From Ignelater luminosus (lineage: Eukaryota > Arthropoda > Insecta > Coleoptera > Elateridae), in assembly GCA_011009095.1 (NCBI GenBank), contig VTPC01003830.1, forward strand, positions 131,516 to 195,515: DNA of 64,000 bases. Direction: 5' to 3'. The notes below the pieces were generated by a model, which worked only from the letters and a program-made list of their open reading frames with translations, was not told the DNA's origin and did not search any database. Of the stretch, positions 50,488 through 62,499 are shown in pieces. How positions within the stretch are numbered: the stretch's first letter is position 1; every line of letters starts with the position of its first letter. A program made the translations under genes and the position numbers.

Positions 50488-51511
50488 TACAGGGTGATTC
50501 CGAAATAAAGGGTATCCTCTTAAAGGTGGATAGCGGTGTGATAGTACATACATTTGCGATAAAAAACAGTTGGTAAAAATTGCATAGTTTCCGAGAAAAA
50601 CGCGATTGAAGTTTAATCGCTAAGCCAAGCCGGTCCTGCTCTCATACTTTCACTTAAGCAAAAATCGATAGGGGTTGACTGTCTTTGTCATTGGCAGGTA
50701 GTTCTTGCTATTTATGTGAGGGGTATAACAGTTTTTCTGGTTTCTACAATGCCTTAAATAATCAATGGGCACATTTATAACTTTTACTTTTTAATCTGTA
50801 AACGGAAAAATATTAAAATTTTACTGTTAGTGATTTTTTTCTGTAAAATTCCGAAGAACCAAAAACTTCAATAAGCATTATGCTACATAAATAAAAATTG
50901 GTTGAATTTATTAAATTGAATTAAATACAGAGGTGATAGTAAGTAGTACCTTCCATACGCATGTTTCATTCAAGTAGTATGTGTAATCCATTGCCATTTA
51001 AAATGTTTCCTATTCATGTGACTAAATAATAATAAGGGATTAAAATGTTGCTTGTGAGACTGGAGTCTAATTGCTCGTAACATAAATTTTGTTATTATTT
51101 TTTTACTGTTTTAAGGAATTTCAACAACCCTGCACGTTAAACATACTTCAGATTTAAAAAGGGAAAGTTGTAAAATGTCCCGGGGGTAGCTTATGATGGC
51201 ATTTATTGTTCATTGTGCTACTACAACTGCACTATTAGTTCCAAGAAAATAGGCATGTCTGGTAAATTTTCGTTTTTGCACTACAAGGGTTTAAAAACAC
51301 CGTAAATCTCCTTAACTTTCATTTTTTAAGGCGACAATACAAGAAACACTTTTCTTTTTCTAACCAGAGACGGCTTCAGTTTTTAATATTTAGGAAAATT
51401 GTCAAAATTTTCAACTTTCAAGGAGCCACTTCGTTTTTTCATTTTTTGTCTTCTTATAGCCTTACTTATCACCTATTAAAAGGAAACCCTTTATTTCGGA
51501 GTCACCCTGTA
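50488..51511. mobile_element. TACAGGGTG-ended non-autonomous element, copy B
   Basis: The 1024-base element starts TACAGGGTGATTCCGAAATA and ends TTTCGGAGTCACCCTGTA, flanked by TA on both sides. Read on the minus strand it matches copy A (38394-39364) along its whole length with scattered differences and about 50 extra bases in total. No useful open frame. Both copies lie in the same groucho intron. Confidence 0.85.
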
Positions 51512-52448
51512 TATGTATACCTTATTTGTAATTCTCACTGTTTTCTGTTAAATATCAAGTTAGATATCAGATTTTAAGTATCAAAATCTACTAAATGTAT
51601 TAAATAACGCATTTTAGAGATTCAAATAAAAGGGAAAATTTTTGATAATACAAACAAGATTGTTAGTTAACTTAAATATGTATGCTGTACATTTTCTCTG
51701 CTAATGTTATCTCAGAACAATGAACAGCTCGCTAAACACTAAGATATGCGGAAGATTTCTAAATGCGAACGTTGTTTGCTCAACAAATAAGCGCCTCTTA
51801 ATGAGCGATGTGCTAAACAACCATTTTAACGCCAACATGCTATTTAAACAGTGTTTACCGACTCGCCCGACTTCGAGAAATCCACTGTGGGCACAACGAA
51901 TTAAAACAATTAGTGGTTAACCTTTGAAGCATTTGCTTTTCTCTTCAAATATTACTTCGCGTAACATAAAATTCTTTCAGACAACTGAGAATTCGTAAAC
52001 CTTAAATAATTAAAAAGTCACACCATTTTCTTTCCCCTTTTTTGCTGTCGTATATGAACAAGATTTGCTAGACTGAAACGTTTACATAAACTTTGAAGGA
52101 AATGCATTAAGCCTTAGACATTGTAAACATACACACACGGTAACGTCTACGTGTAAACAAACGTGGCTTATAGACTGACTACGTATTTTCTATTTACTAT
52201 TTCTTTCCATTGTGACTTTGTATGCCTTACAAACACAAACAATTCCTTAAACAAATAATTATTACGTTCCATCTTTTTCGATATTTACAAAATGATTAGA
52301 ACGACTGAAAAAAGTATTTATTGTGTAGTTAACAAAGCTAGTAAACCAATAATGACAATAAATATTAATATTAAAACTGTCCTTCGTTTTATGTGAGCTT
52401 AATTTGTCTTGGAAACTAAAACTAGGCAAGAATCCATGTAAAACTTAC

Positions 52449-52586
52449 CCCTATAATAGCATTAAGTTCGGTCATTGTCACTTGTTTCGCTCTTTCCACC
52501 GCTGTAGCTACTTGCTGTTGGTGTTCCTGGGATAAAAAAGGCAGAATTTGAGCTATTATTGCATTTAATCTCTTCGCTATTTCTGT
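52449..52586 (-). CDS. gro: groucho internal exon, Q-domain part
   Basis: Translation gives 46 codons starting [17 protein letters not shown] and ending [11 protein letters not shown], which I recognise as the second half of the Groucho/TLE Q domain. This domain forms amphipathic helices that tetramerise the corepressor and bind TCF/LEF-type factors in the nucleus. The exon is bounded by TTTGTTTCAG on its 5' side and GTAAGT on its 3' side, both phase 0. The Drosophila protein has [17 protein letters not shown] at the same place; this version is closer to vertebrate TLE in the segment [12 protein letters not shown]. No stop or frameshift is seen. The frame joins directly to the GP exon at 37581-37818 (IIG followed by QQRPD). 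The preceding exon, which should end in MHKQ, was not found up to 64000. Confidence 0.96.
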
Positions 52587-52922
52587 CTGAAACAAAAATA
52601 AATTTTAAATTAACACCAATTAAATCAAAAAATGATAATTTATATTTCGAGTTCAACAGCTGAAAACAGCGAGGAAAACTTCGCAAAAACTTTTATCCAA
52701 GTTACGAGAAATTTCAGGCGCGTCATGACATTATCTGGGATACCTCAAATTCCAATCTCTCAAAAGAAACACGAGTATATATCGAACCCTTTTTGTGCTT
52801 CTAGATCACAAGCTTTAGCTTGTTAAAGTTTTTGCCTTCCGTTTTTGCTGACGAGTGTTTTCTATGTGTAAACATTGTGTTCGCGCTGTTTATTCTTCCA
52901 GTTCAGTGGAAGTTTAACTTAC

Positions 52923-53010
52923 ATTCTCGCTGCTTTTCTGCGCTCCAATAACTCTTGTGGAGTTTGCAGAACAATCAAATCAATTTCCTTACGTCTACTC
53001 CTATCAAGTC
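52923..53010 (-). other. open stretch with splice-like borders, unrecognised
   Basis: On the minus strand CTATAG|GA precedes and AAT|GTAAGTT follows 88 bases encoding LDRSRRKEIDLIVLQTPQEL followed by LERRKAAR. The frame is open a little further upstream (VIAIG). The donor is excellent and the acceptor weak, without a pyrimidine tract. The phase (2 at the donor) does not fit the groucho Q exon 337 bases downstream, so it is not a simple groucho exon. It could be a scrap of a transposon protein, an unknown exon, or chance. Confidence 0.25.
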
Positions 53011-53359
53011 CTATAGCAATAACTTGTCGCAATTACTTGAATTTGCGTTTCCCCAGTTGAATATCACGAAAGTATGAGAATAAACTAGGGAACGTTAGAA
53101 AATAAAAAAAAAAAGAAAGTTGAAACAAAAAACATACACTTTTTGTGACAACGTAAAACTGTTCTGGGTAACGTCCTCGCAGAAAAGAAGATTTGGCAAG
53201 GAAAATCTTGATATGTTTGTCAGGTTTTATCGGATCAAGAGGGCTGTTTATGGGATGGGAAATGTGAGAAAGGGCGCTTTGGCTCACGGAGAAGTCATTC
53301 AAGAAGTTGAGTCGACGATGTGAGATAAGAAACGTAATAAGCTCTGCCTCCACCCACAA

Positions 53360-55600
53360 CTGAATAAAAATTCAGAAAGCGAGGGTGGACAAGAACGAAT
53401 CTTTTCATTTTTATTCACTCGTTAACTAACGACAAAATTATAAAAAATGGGATATGAAAAATCTAAACAAAAGCCAAAACCGCTTGTTTTAATTTTCATC
53501 TATATTTAGTATGAATTTAATAGTGGTAATTAATTCATGTTGCTAAATTTCCTATTAGCTTTTGCAGCATATAAATCGTGTTAATTTTGTTACCGTTATT
53601 ATTCTTATGGTAGCTGATACTAGTATGTTCGTTGTTCGTTTGAAACGCTGTTAATAAACAGCCGCCATTCTGTATAACCAAATATTGACACTTTGTGGTC
53701 TGTAAACACTTTGTTTTGTCTGCCCACATCCCTCGATGAGCGGGCAAAACCCTGAGCAAACTGCCGCTGTGTAGTTGTATTGGACAAATTATTTGAGTTA
53801 CTAAACTAACAAAACTAACAGCCCTTATTTATATATAGCATTATCGATAATGAGAACGTAGGCTAATGTTCTTTAACAAAAACGAAAATATGTAATTCTT
53901 ACAATTGATTCCTTTTTAATAAGTATGCCATCCTTACGCAATAAGTAAAATTAGCTTGCAAGATTGTGAAAATTAGAAACTGAGGTTTTTCTGCAATAAT
54001 AATCTGAAATCAATTTTTTTATTTCTTTCTTCCATTTATAGAACCATCACATCCACATATACTCCATGTGCTATATTTAATTTAAAAGATCCGCCTACAA
54101 CTGAAAGTAAAAATGGTTAGCTTTGGCAAATTCATACGGAAAGTAAACACTACTTGCGTTGTAAATTCTTGCAATGTTCTTTACTTATAATTAGAAACAG
54201 TAGGTACATTGCGGTTATAGTAATTAATTGATCATGCAACAATACAGTTGACCTATTTCAAAAGGCTTGCCTATACAGTGGACAACATTGATTAAAACGT
54301 GAACAGAAAAGACTGACTTGAATATTTTCTAGTAGAACTCAGAAACTACTTTAGGACAACTTCAACAATACTGAAAGTCAAGATGAATAATGTGGTACTC
54401 GAAATTCGGCAAACCATGTAACCAGTCAGCTGTGTCATGTCTAACCAGCTTAGGTAGGTGGAAGATGGAAATTATCTATAGTTAAATCTAATATACAATT
54501 GTGAGTGTAATTATTTTGGAAGGAATTCCAGATGAAACGTACTATACTTCTCAGCAAATTGTGGTTCTGATCTAAATTCTATATAAAACTTATAGGTCTC
54601 ATGACAGAAAAAGGTTATCTAGATGAAGATCTCGAAATAACCCACTTTAGGTCTGGTAGGATTCAATCAGCAATTCAGGCTCATAACCAGAAAGTGGCCA
54701 GAGGTGGGCCTCAGCTTCATCAATGCAACGATGCGATTGCGTCTCACTCGAAATATTGTTACTATCCTCTTCACTTTTTGCATAAATTATTATTGTTGTT
54801 ACAACATGTATGGTATTGCTTGTTTTACTAATTGCGCTATAAAACCAATACTACCAATAATAGTTGTATAATATAAATAGCAAGATATTTTCATCTTTGA
54901 TGTTGCTGTTGGATGTTAGTAACCATTAACCAAAAATTTCTTACATCGTTGTACTCAACAGTTTCTGGAAGTTTACGTAAATTGATATTCTTTACAGCAG
55001 AAAGAACTATAGACTGCCTTAGTAGACTTGGCGTATTGTATGCAATACTAATTAGCGATGCAACTGTCTAATATCACCGACATTAGATAAAGTCAATTTT
55101 GTCACACCTGTAGTGGCTTGGTTCATATTTGATTGCACGATGTCAAAATTCAAAGATAGAAAAAGTAATGGAGAAAACTAGAATCAAGATAGCATGGCGA
55201 AACCATGTACAACGGGTTCCCAAAAGTTCACTTTTTGAGTAGACACCCTGCGAAGTAGCAAAGAAGTTATTCTCATGCCAAACTTGATCGTTCCAACCAA
55301 ACATGCAATTCTAAATATGAAACCATTCTTATCAACCATGTAAAGGATTTATCAGCTAATTAAGTGATACCCTTATCTGGAAAGCAATTCCTACAGTTAG
55401 CTTTCCAACGGATTGAAAAGCTGAAGATATCACATCAGTCCAAAAGAAAAAGAATCTGCTGGTAAAAACATTTATGACTAGATATTCTAAACTTGCATTA
55501 AAAATGCTTAAACCCACAAGCTTCATGTGATGTGTAAAGCTCAGTGCAACAGATGGTTAAACGCAAATCATAAAATGGTTAAGACGCTTTTATAAACATG
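53360..55600. other. AT-rich intron, no supported feature
   Basis: Nothing recognisable apart from decayed sequence that may belong to the pogo-like remnant that follows. Confidence 0.4.
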
Positions 55601-55619
55601 CAAATCTCTAAAGAACGTA

Positions 55620-55770
55620 CTGCTCGTACCTGACAGTCCAGCCAGTAATTACAGTTGCATGTGAGGATAACAATCATATGATTAGTAGCTTGCTGCATAG
55701 CACCCACAAACTCCAACCGCTTGATAGAACGTTTGTGAAGCTTGTGGAGTATAAATTTAAAGAAATCGTA
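55620..55770 (+). pseudogene. pogo/Tigger-like DDE transposase scrap
   Basis: VLLVPDSPAS (55617-55646) matches the LLVLDNHAS block holding the second catalytic aspartate of pogo/jerky/CENPB-type transposases. In another frame THKLQPLDRTFVKLVEYKFKE (55702-55765) matches the strongly conserved TTHKLQPLDR.FMKP block that follows it. The two blocks are the right distance apart. Stops and a frameshift separate them, and the rest of the protein is unreadable. Element borders not found. Confidence 0.75.
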
Positions 55771-55799
55771 GATTGCGAATCTCAGAGTATGAAATTGCC

Positions 55800-58700
55800 G
55801 GACTGATAAATACTGCTTTCAAGGTATCTAGGGACTGTAACTGATCAAAATGGTTTTGAGCGAAGGGGCATAGTACCTTACAATCTGAAAAATATTTGGT
55901 CTACTTTAAATACATTTTAGACTCATTCTGTCTATTATAGATGTTTCGAAAAACATACAAGAGTCTTTAAAGAGACGATCTGAAAAAAGCAGTCCCTGTT
56001 ATTTACAATATACACCCGAGTAGAAAAAATGTGAATCTGGGCTACCGGCTATGTTTTAAAATTTTTTTATAGAATTAAGTGTAGGCTGTGGTTTAAGTTC
56101 ATTTTTACAGTATACAAAGAATATGCAATGTGATGACCTAGTAACTTTTTAGTGAGAACAGCATCAATGTCATATACACTTTTATAGAAATTGTAAGTCA
56201 TGGCCTACTCTGAATTCTATAATAACAAATGCTCTGCAGAATATATTTTTTTGTTTTACCTTCAAATACACTCTTTGACCAAGATCTCTGCAAAAGGCCT
56301 TTTGGTAAAGAAGAGAGAAGAGAATCATGGACTATTTTCATAGAATGCCCCGAACGTCTAGAAAACATCTATACCATTGTTCTGATGATTCGCCGGCAGT
56401 ACTAAGTGTATTACGAAAACTGACTAACAGTAGTCACAAATGGTAATTGAGGATGAAGGTATACTTTAGAAAAACTAAAAAAAAAACATTTAGCAGCCAC
56501 AAGATGTATCAACAAAAACCGATGTGCTAGATAAGATAATTAACGGTTACTTTAGGCTTCGGTTGATATCTAGACTTAAAAGGAATTATGAACAAATAAA
56601 GAATTGACCAAGACCGAAAAGTTCAAGACTGATACTTATGAGTTTCTCAAGACAGAAGCTGGTTGAAGATTGATGTACAAACTTTTCTTCAACTCGAAGA
56701 ATTTGAACAGTATTTAAAATGTCATTGGAAAGATAATAAAGGCTATTTCCTTGAAATCTATAAGAGATGCTTGGTCAGATTTAAACAGAAGTTAAAATTT
56801 GTTCGAGAAAAGTTTCGAGTATTTAAGAGTACAGTCCTAGACTGATTAAGCTGGGATCTTAAAATTTAACCCAAAGCTTAGGTAGTAATTCGCCCAGAAC
56901 TTCAATAAGATGGGTATCACTGTTGACATGAGACGAAATGGGCGTTCTATACAAACGTTCAAACTGTAACTCTTCAATTCTCCCATGTTAGATGATGTTC
57001 AAAACAGGTATATTTAAGGTATAGTCCGATAATATTCAAAACTGCAATATCACCCATTATGAGACTTACATGAGACTAACTAGTAAAGTCTCTGTACATA
57101 TTCGTTCTGGCTATGAAGCTGCAACAATTGCGTTAAAAACTAAGTGTATTAAATCGTGAACGTTCTTTATTACTTTTCGACTTTTCGCACTACGAATACT
57201 TAGTTGTTAATTAGGGAATAATAATTGTAACTGTTAACTGTATCATTTCAATGTCCCCCTCTGTAAATAAATTGGAGTTTGTTATTTTATTTTGATATCT
57301 TCATTTATTTAATGAACACACCGTATATGTAGCGTAACTCTTTTCATTATACGATACATCTGTCTTTATTTTCTGTATATGTGACAATAAACAAATGACA
57401 ATACAATTTGAAACCGAGACTGACCAGACAGATTTTTAAAAAAGCTAACATTCTAGGTGTAGGTATACTACTAAATCAAAGTCCATGTTTTCTAAAGAAA
57501 TCTCATTAAAAATGTTCCCAGATTTGGTAAGATCGGCAAAATATAAAGAGAAACATCTCCATTAAATGTGACATTTATTGCTTTTTAAAGGGTATATCTT
57601 TCATCACCTCGAAATTTATTACTCTCCGGAACGATTTCGAACAAAAAACTAGAATTTACTATACCAACTTTTTAAAACATTTGTAGGAAGACCAAACATA
57701 AAAAAAGGTAAAAGCATGAAATAAAAAATGAATCCCCGTACCTACCAAGTAGAAGCAAATCTGCGGTTTTTTAAACAGTTTTAAGGAGCAAAAATTCTGT
57801 TCTTTCGCATTAATAAAAAATAGAAGAAGTTCAAATTGAAAAATGCACGTACTATTTTTCCAAGCATTTGAGCAAGCAAAAAGGGAATTTTTGAAATTCT
57901 TATTTTGATATTGGCATCAAATTGAAATGTTACACTTTCAAGTTTTGCGTTTTCGGTTTCAGAGATCTGCAACTTTTTAGTTATTATTGTATAACTTCAA
58001 CGTTTTGTTTGTGTCCTTATTTCTTCCTGGTTCAGTCTACCTATTTACTACTATTAACATGTGGTTCCCAGTGACATATGTGAATATCATTTCTCCTCAC
58101 CTCATCTTCTGCATCTTAGTTATTCGACGGGTATGGTATTCTTTTACCAGCTCCGTCACGTCATCCCACAGGTTCTTGCTTACTACTCATTCTGTCACTT
58201 TCTTTGAGGAATCTTTTGGGAAGGTTTTGGACTTGTAAAATAAACTGCAGCTCTTTTAAGGACTTGCGATAATCGATTCCTTTGTGGTCACACTGTTTTG
58301 CCGAAGTGCTAATTGCACATTACTGATAGAGATTTTCAGTAAATTTGCCCATTTACAAACAATGATTCTTTGAATCTTTTTTGAATTAGTAAACTCTACA
58401 GACGTTTGCTCCGAATCCGTCACTCTGCTGCTATATAGTTTTTTTTAAGATACCAGTCAAATTCTATTTTATCTAAAAACCAAATGAAGTGCACAATTAA
58501 ATATCAATGTAAGTTCAAAAACATGCAAATATTAATATAGCCAGTTTACTGCAACTATTTACTTTTGATTCTGGCTCTTTCAAGGATGATCCAGATTGTG
58601 AACTTTTTCTCAAAAAGATGGTAATTTAGTATACTGTAATTTGTAACAACATCTGAGGCATATTAAAAGAAGGAAAAACATAAGCTTCCAAAACTACCTT

Positions 58701-59516
58701 GAATAGTGGCGCCTCTTCACAGCTTTAAAGTAAGCTTGGAAAAAATGGCAATACATATTTCTGAATGTATAAACAACAAATCATCTTCTGGAAGCAATTA
58801 ATCGAGAACGTGATAGATTTTCTGATTCAATTCAAAAATAAAAGTCCTGGTCTTGATCAGACAGTTGTTTGAAAATTCTAAGTTTTAGAACAAATAAAAC
58901 TAAAATGAAAATAGAACCTGACAAACATTCGAAGATCTTTGCCATAATTTTTTGGGTAGCATAATGGCGGATAACTAAGAAGAAATTGTCAAAAACATAC
59001 TTTCTCCATGAAGACTATTGAAACGTAGCAAGTCGGTAAAGCTGAATTTTTGACAAGTACATCCGATTCTTTTTTTACAATAAGATCAGAACATTGTCTA
59101 ATGGCATAGAGAAAGGTTCCATAAAAACAAGTGGAACTACTGCTGACACTAAAGCAAGAGACTTAGGAGATAGAACAGAAAAGACAGAAACCAGCAAATA
59201 ATGCTTTGTATGAACTTAAAATAATTTGGTTTTGCTTTTGCTTTAAATCCATATCTTTAGACAATTATAGGTGATAAAGCAAATTGCTGCCAGATTTAGA
59301 TTCAGCACTCACAAAAGCATACAAAGGCTGAGGTTTTTTTATCATCCTGTTCTGGTAGCAAATGGAATTCAATATTCTGTGTACTTGCAAAGAAATAGAA
59401 TTTTGCGCGAAAGACAAATTTAAATTAGAATACGATCGGGTATCAACTTTCGAGAACCAGTCAGTGGCAGTTAGTTTCATGAGTTTCTCCCATTGCAATG
59501 TTTGAATAGTGGGTGT
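55800..59516. other. AT-rich intron, no supported feature
   Basis: Decayed, stop-rich sequence. The frames at 57987-58238 (plus) and 59265-59522 (minus) are not recognisable. Confidence 0.4.
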
Positions 59517-59785
59517 GAACATAACTTAATTCTGGACCTGAGTATTAAAAGGGCCAATCTTCGTTTTTGCCGTTTTTGAGATTTAACCAACACTAAAATG
59601 CCCTAGTTCAATACTATAGACACAAAAAGGCCAATCTCCTATTGTTAAAGGTTTATGATATATCATTTTGAGTTTTTACACACTTACAATGGAGTTATAT
59701 CTGCTTTTAAAACTTGCACCGCTAATATCTTATAATAGTGAAAAGGATATTGGCCCTTTTAATACACAGGTCCAGAATTATGTTC
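59517..59785. repeat. palindromic MITE, about 269 bases
   Basis: The left arm GAACATAACTTAATTCTGGA continues CCTGAGTATTAAAAGGGCCAAT. The right arm, reversed, reads GAACATAATTCTGGACCTG and then TGTATTAAAAGGGCCAAT, so about 38 bases match with one 4-base indel and one mismatch. A second inner GGCCAAT lies at 59632. No coding capacity; family unknown. Confidence 0.7.
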
Positions 59786-60639
59786 CGTAGTTCAGATGAT
59801 TAATTTTTTCAACTACTTCAACTTGATAATTATTTTCAATTCTCTAATTCATGGTAACTACGGAATATCAGAACATCTTTGCGAGTTAGATGTATTTATA
59901 GAGAATAGCTTCAGCCTCTTTTTAGAGCATACGGTATTTTTCAAAGGAAAACTATTTTTCAGTGCAGATTCGATAAAATTTTGGAGATAAAAATAGAAAT
60001 CAATTCAAATCATTGCCGATTTGAGTTATAGGTACCTAAATTCATGTTACCAAAAAATCCTTTCAGTTATTATAAATAAATCCAGTGTCAATTTTGCTTT
60101 CTTCGGAGACTAGAAGGATTTGAATATAACTTTAAAAAAATCATTTTGTATAGTATTTTTCTCTTAATCATTTACGATTGTCCAATTCATGTAATTTATT
60201 GCTTTTCGGAAGAAGGTGTAAAGGAAAGTTCCGAATAGACTCTAGTTGCAATGGGCAGAACGAGTAGTGGAGCACAAAATAGGATTACCACAAAGCAGCG
60301 AGGGTTTGAGAGAAAACCACTCGGGAAATGTATGCAAGTAATTAGATAAAGTTCTCGGCTGTGGCCGAGGTAATCTGGCCAAAGCCTGACGTTGAGCAGT
60401 TGTACTTTGCATGTGGTACAACTTGATGCCACTCCTGGCGTGCTACTGTATCGTTACTAATCCATTATCGGTCAAAAAGCGTAAATATTTCATTAAATCT
60501 ACTGAAATCTTTTAAGGTTGATTGTCTAGAAGGTTAGAAGCAAACTTTAAAGTGCACACCAAACTTCTTACTTTAACCTTTTCTCTTCATCGGAATTGTT
60601 TCAATGAAATCCCTGATATATACAATAATAAATGAGACA

Positions 60640-62480
60640 AAAGTGGAGGTTTTCAATGTTCCCCCAGCTCATGGTTTAATCGGAATTCGGAAAACGTACA
60701 AAAGAACCGAACCTAGCAGAAGGTCATTAATCAAGACAGCATGGCGGGGTTCCCGCAAGTGATTAGGACTTGGACAACGGAAAAGTGCGAATAAGCGAGG
60801 CAATAAATCCACCCCATTGTGCTCTAAACCCGGTCACGCTCGCCGCCTCCTATACCGCCACAATGTGGAGTAAATGGTGACGTACGAAACACGGGACCGA
60901 CAAGCTTCCGGGCGTAAATAAATTTCAGTGGCAGTTCACACACGTACAACCTCAGCAAAAAAGTAATACAATAAAATAAAATAAAAATATCTTCTATATT
61001 CGGTTAGACAGAATTTTAAAATTCGCGGAAAAAATAAATTTTAATCAAAACAAGACTGTAAAAAGCAATTCTCCACTGATTAAAAAGTAAGAGAAGAATA
61101 AATGTAGGTGAATGAAATCTAAAGAGAGTTCTTTCAATCTCAGCTCTACAATGTCGGTTTCAATTCAACCTGCCAATTCCCCTGAATACAGCAGTTCATG
61201 AATATCAATTTATATTTACGTCGAGATGAAAAGTGCGGCTAAAAATGATACAAACGTTTTCTGCTTCAGGCGCCGGCAGGAGAGAAGATGCATCTACAAA
61301 CATGACGGTTGTTCCCTCAATATTTTATTACCGAGAATCGATTTCTTCAACCGGAACAAAAGCTCTCCCCCTTTGCGCTTATTTTATAGTCAGTGCAGTT
61401 CGTGTCGAATAAAAGATATTTGAGTATAATTTAAAAATATTCTAATCCTCACATTTTTGTTTTTCATTTCCTATCACATTTTCATTCTATACATTCCAGT
61501 AAAATACAAGCAATTAATTGAGCATTCAAACCGTACCAGCACAAAACGTAGCGTGTCCTTAATTAAAACCGCCCTTAAATTCACCAAATTTATACACATA
61601 ACCTCTCAACATTTAATAACACGATGGTCAAGAGTGCCTATTACAAGAGGTTGGCTATAACAATAATTAGCCTGAACGTAGTTGTAGTTTATATCCGGTC
61701 GTTACACGCCACTGGCCACCCTCACGTATCGGAAAATGGGATAGGAGTTGGGTGATATGCCCTTTGTGTAACGCGGTACTCAAGCTCGGGGCGAGTGGCT
61801 ACTGACGTGATCACGAGCCGTGCAAATCGATGTTCGTTTCACCCCTCGAGTTGAGTGAGTGATTTCGCTGCATTCACTGACAATAGGCATCTCTTGAAAC
61901 GTCTGAGAAATTTTAATTCTCTTACAATTTCTTCTAAAAGTAAACAAATCAAATTGAAAAAAAACCTTAAGGGTTTTCTTTTGTCATATTTAATGAAATA
62001 TAAACAGAGAAATATTTTTCTAGAAAATCAGTTTGAATATATTAAAATGCAGAAACAGATACGACTGCGACATCTGAAATATGAAAGGAAATCAAAATAA
62101 TACTGCTACCTAGTCATAGTTTTTATTTCTAATTATAAAAGGCAGAAAGTACCAACAAAAAGGAAACGATATAAATGGAAATATTCTGCAAATAAGCTAG
62201 ACCAATAAAAGATCAAAAATAGATCCCATATGTTTCAGTTTCCAGCGAAATTGCTCGCATGATGTGATCGCGTAAAACGCAAATATCGCATGTAGAATGG
62301 CTTAGTACACAAAATTGTTCGCTAAAAGATATACAATTTATGTTTCCCCTGCTCGTAACCGGGAAGGGTTGTTATAACCGCATTTGATCGCGCGTATGTT
62401 TACAGTGCGAGATTGGTTCGGATGAGAAAACTCGACAGGGGACGCGCCCTCTGATGACTTATCAGACGTGACCTATTATT
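60640..62480. promoter_or_regulatory. three GC-richer non-coding islands
   Basis: Islands at about 60720-60920, 61690-61860 and 62230-62480 contain CpG-rich sequence (CACGCTCGCCGCCTCC, CTCGGGGCGAGTGGC, GATCGCGCGTATG) without protein-like frames. They lie upstream of the groucho Q exon in transcription order and may be regulatory; this rests on composition only. Confidence 0.25.
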
Positions 62481-62499
62481 ATATCGCCCCTATAAAGTG

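Larger units (their letters stand above)
37819..52448 (-). other. gro: groucho intron between Q and GP exons (14.6 kb)
   Basis: This intron is defined by the GTAAGT donor at its high-coordinate end and TTTACAG acceptor at its low-coordinate end; both flanks are phase 0, so the exons join in frame. It contains two inverted copies of a TACAGGGTG-ended repeat, a MITE, a LINE fragment, a tandem duplication and several GC-richer islands, each listed separately. I see no groucho exon inside it, although short alternative exons could be missed by eye. Confidence 0.85.
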
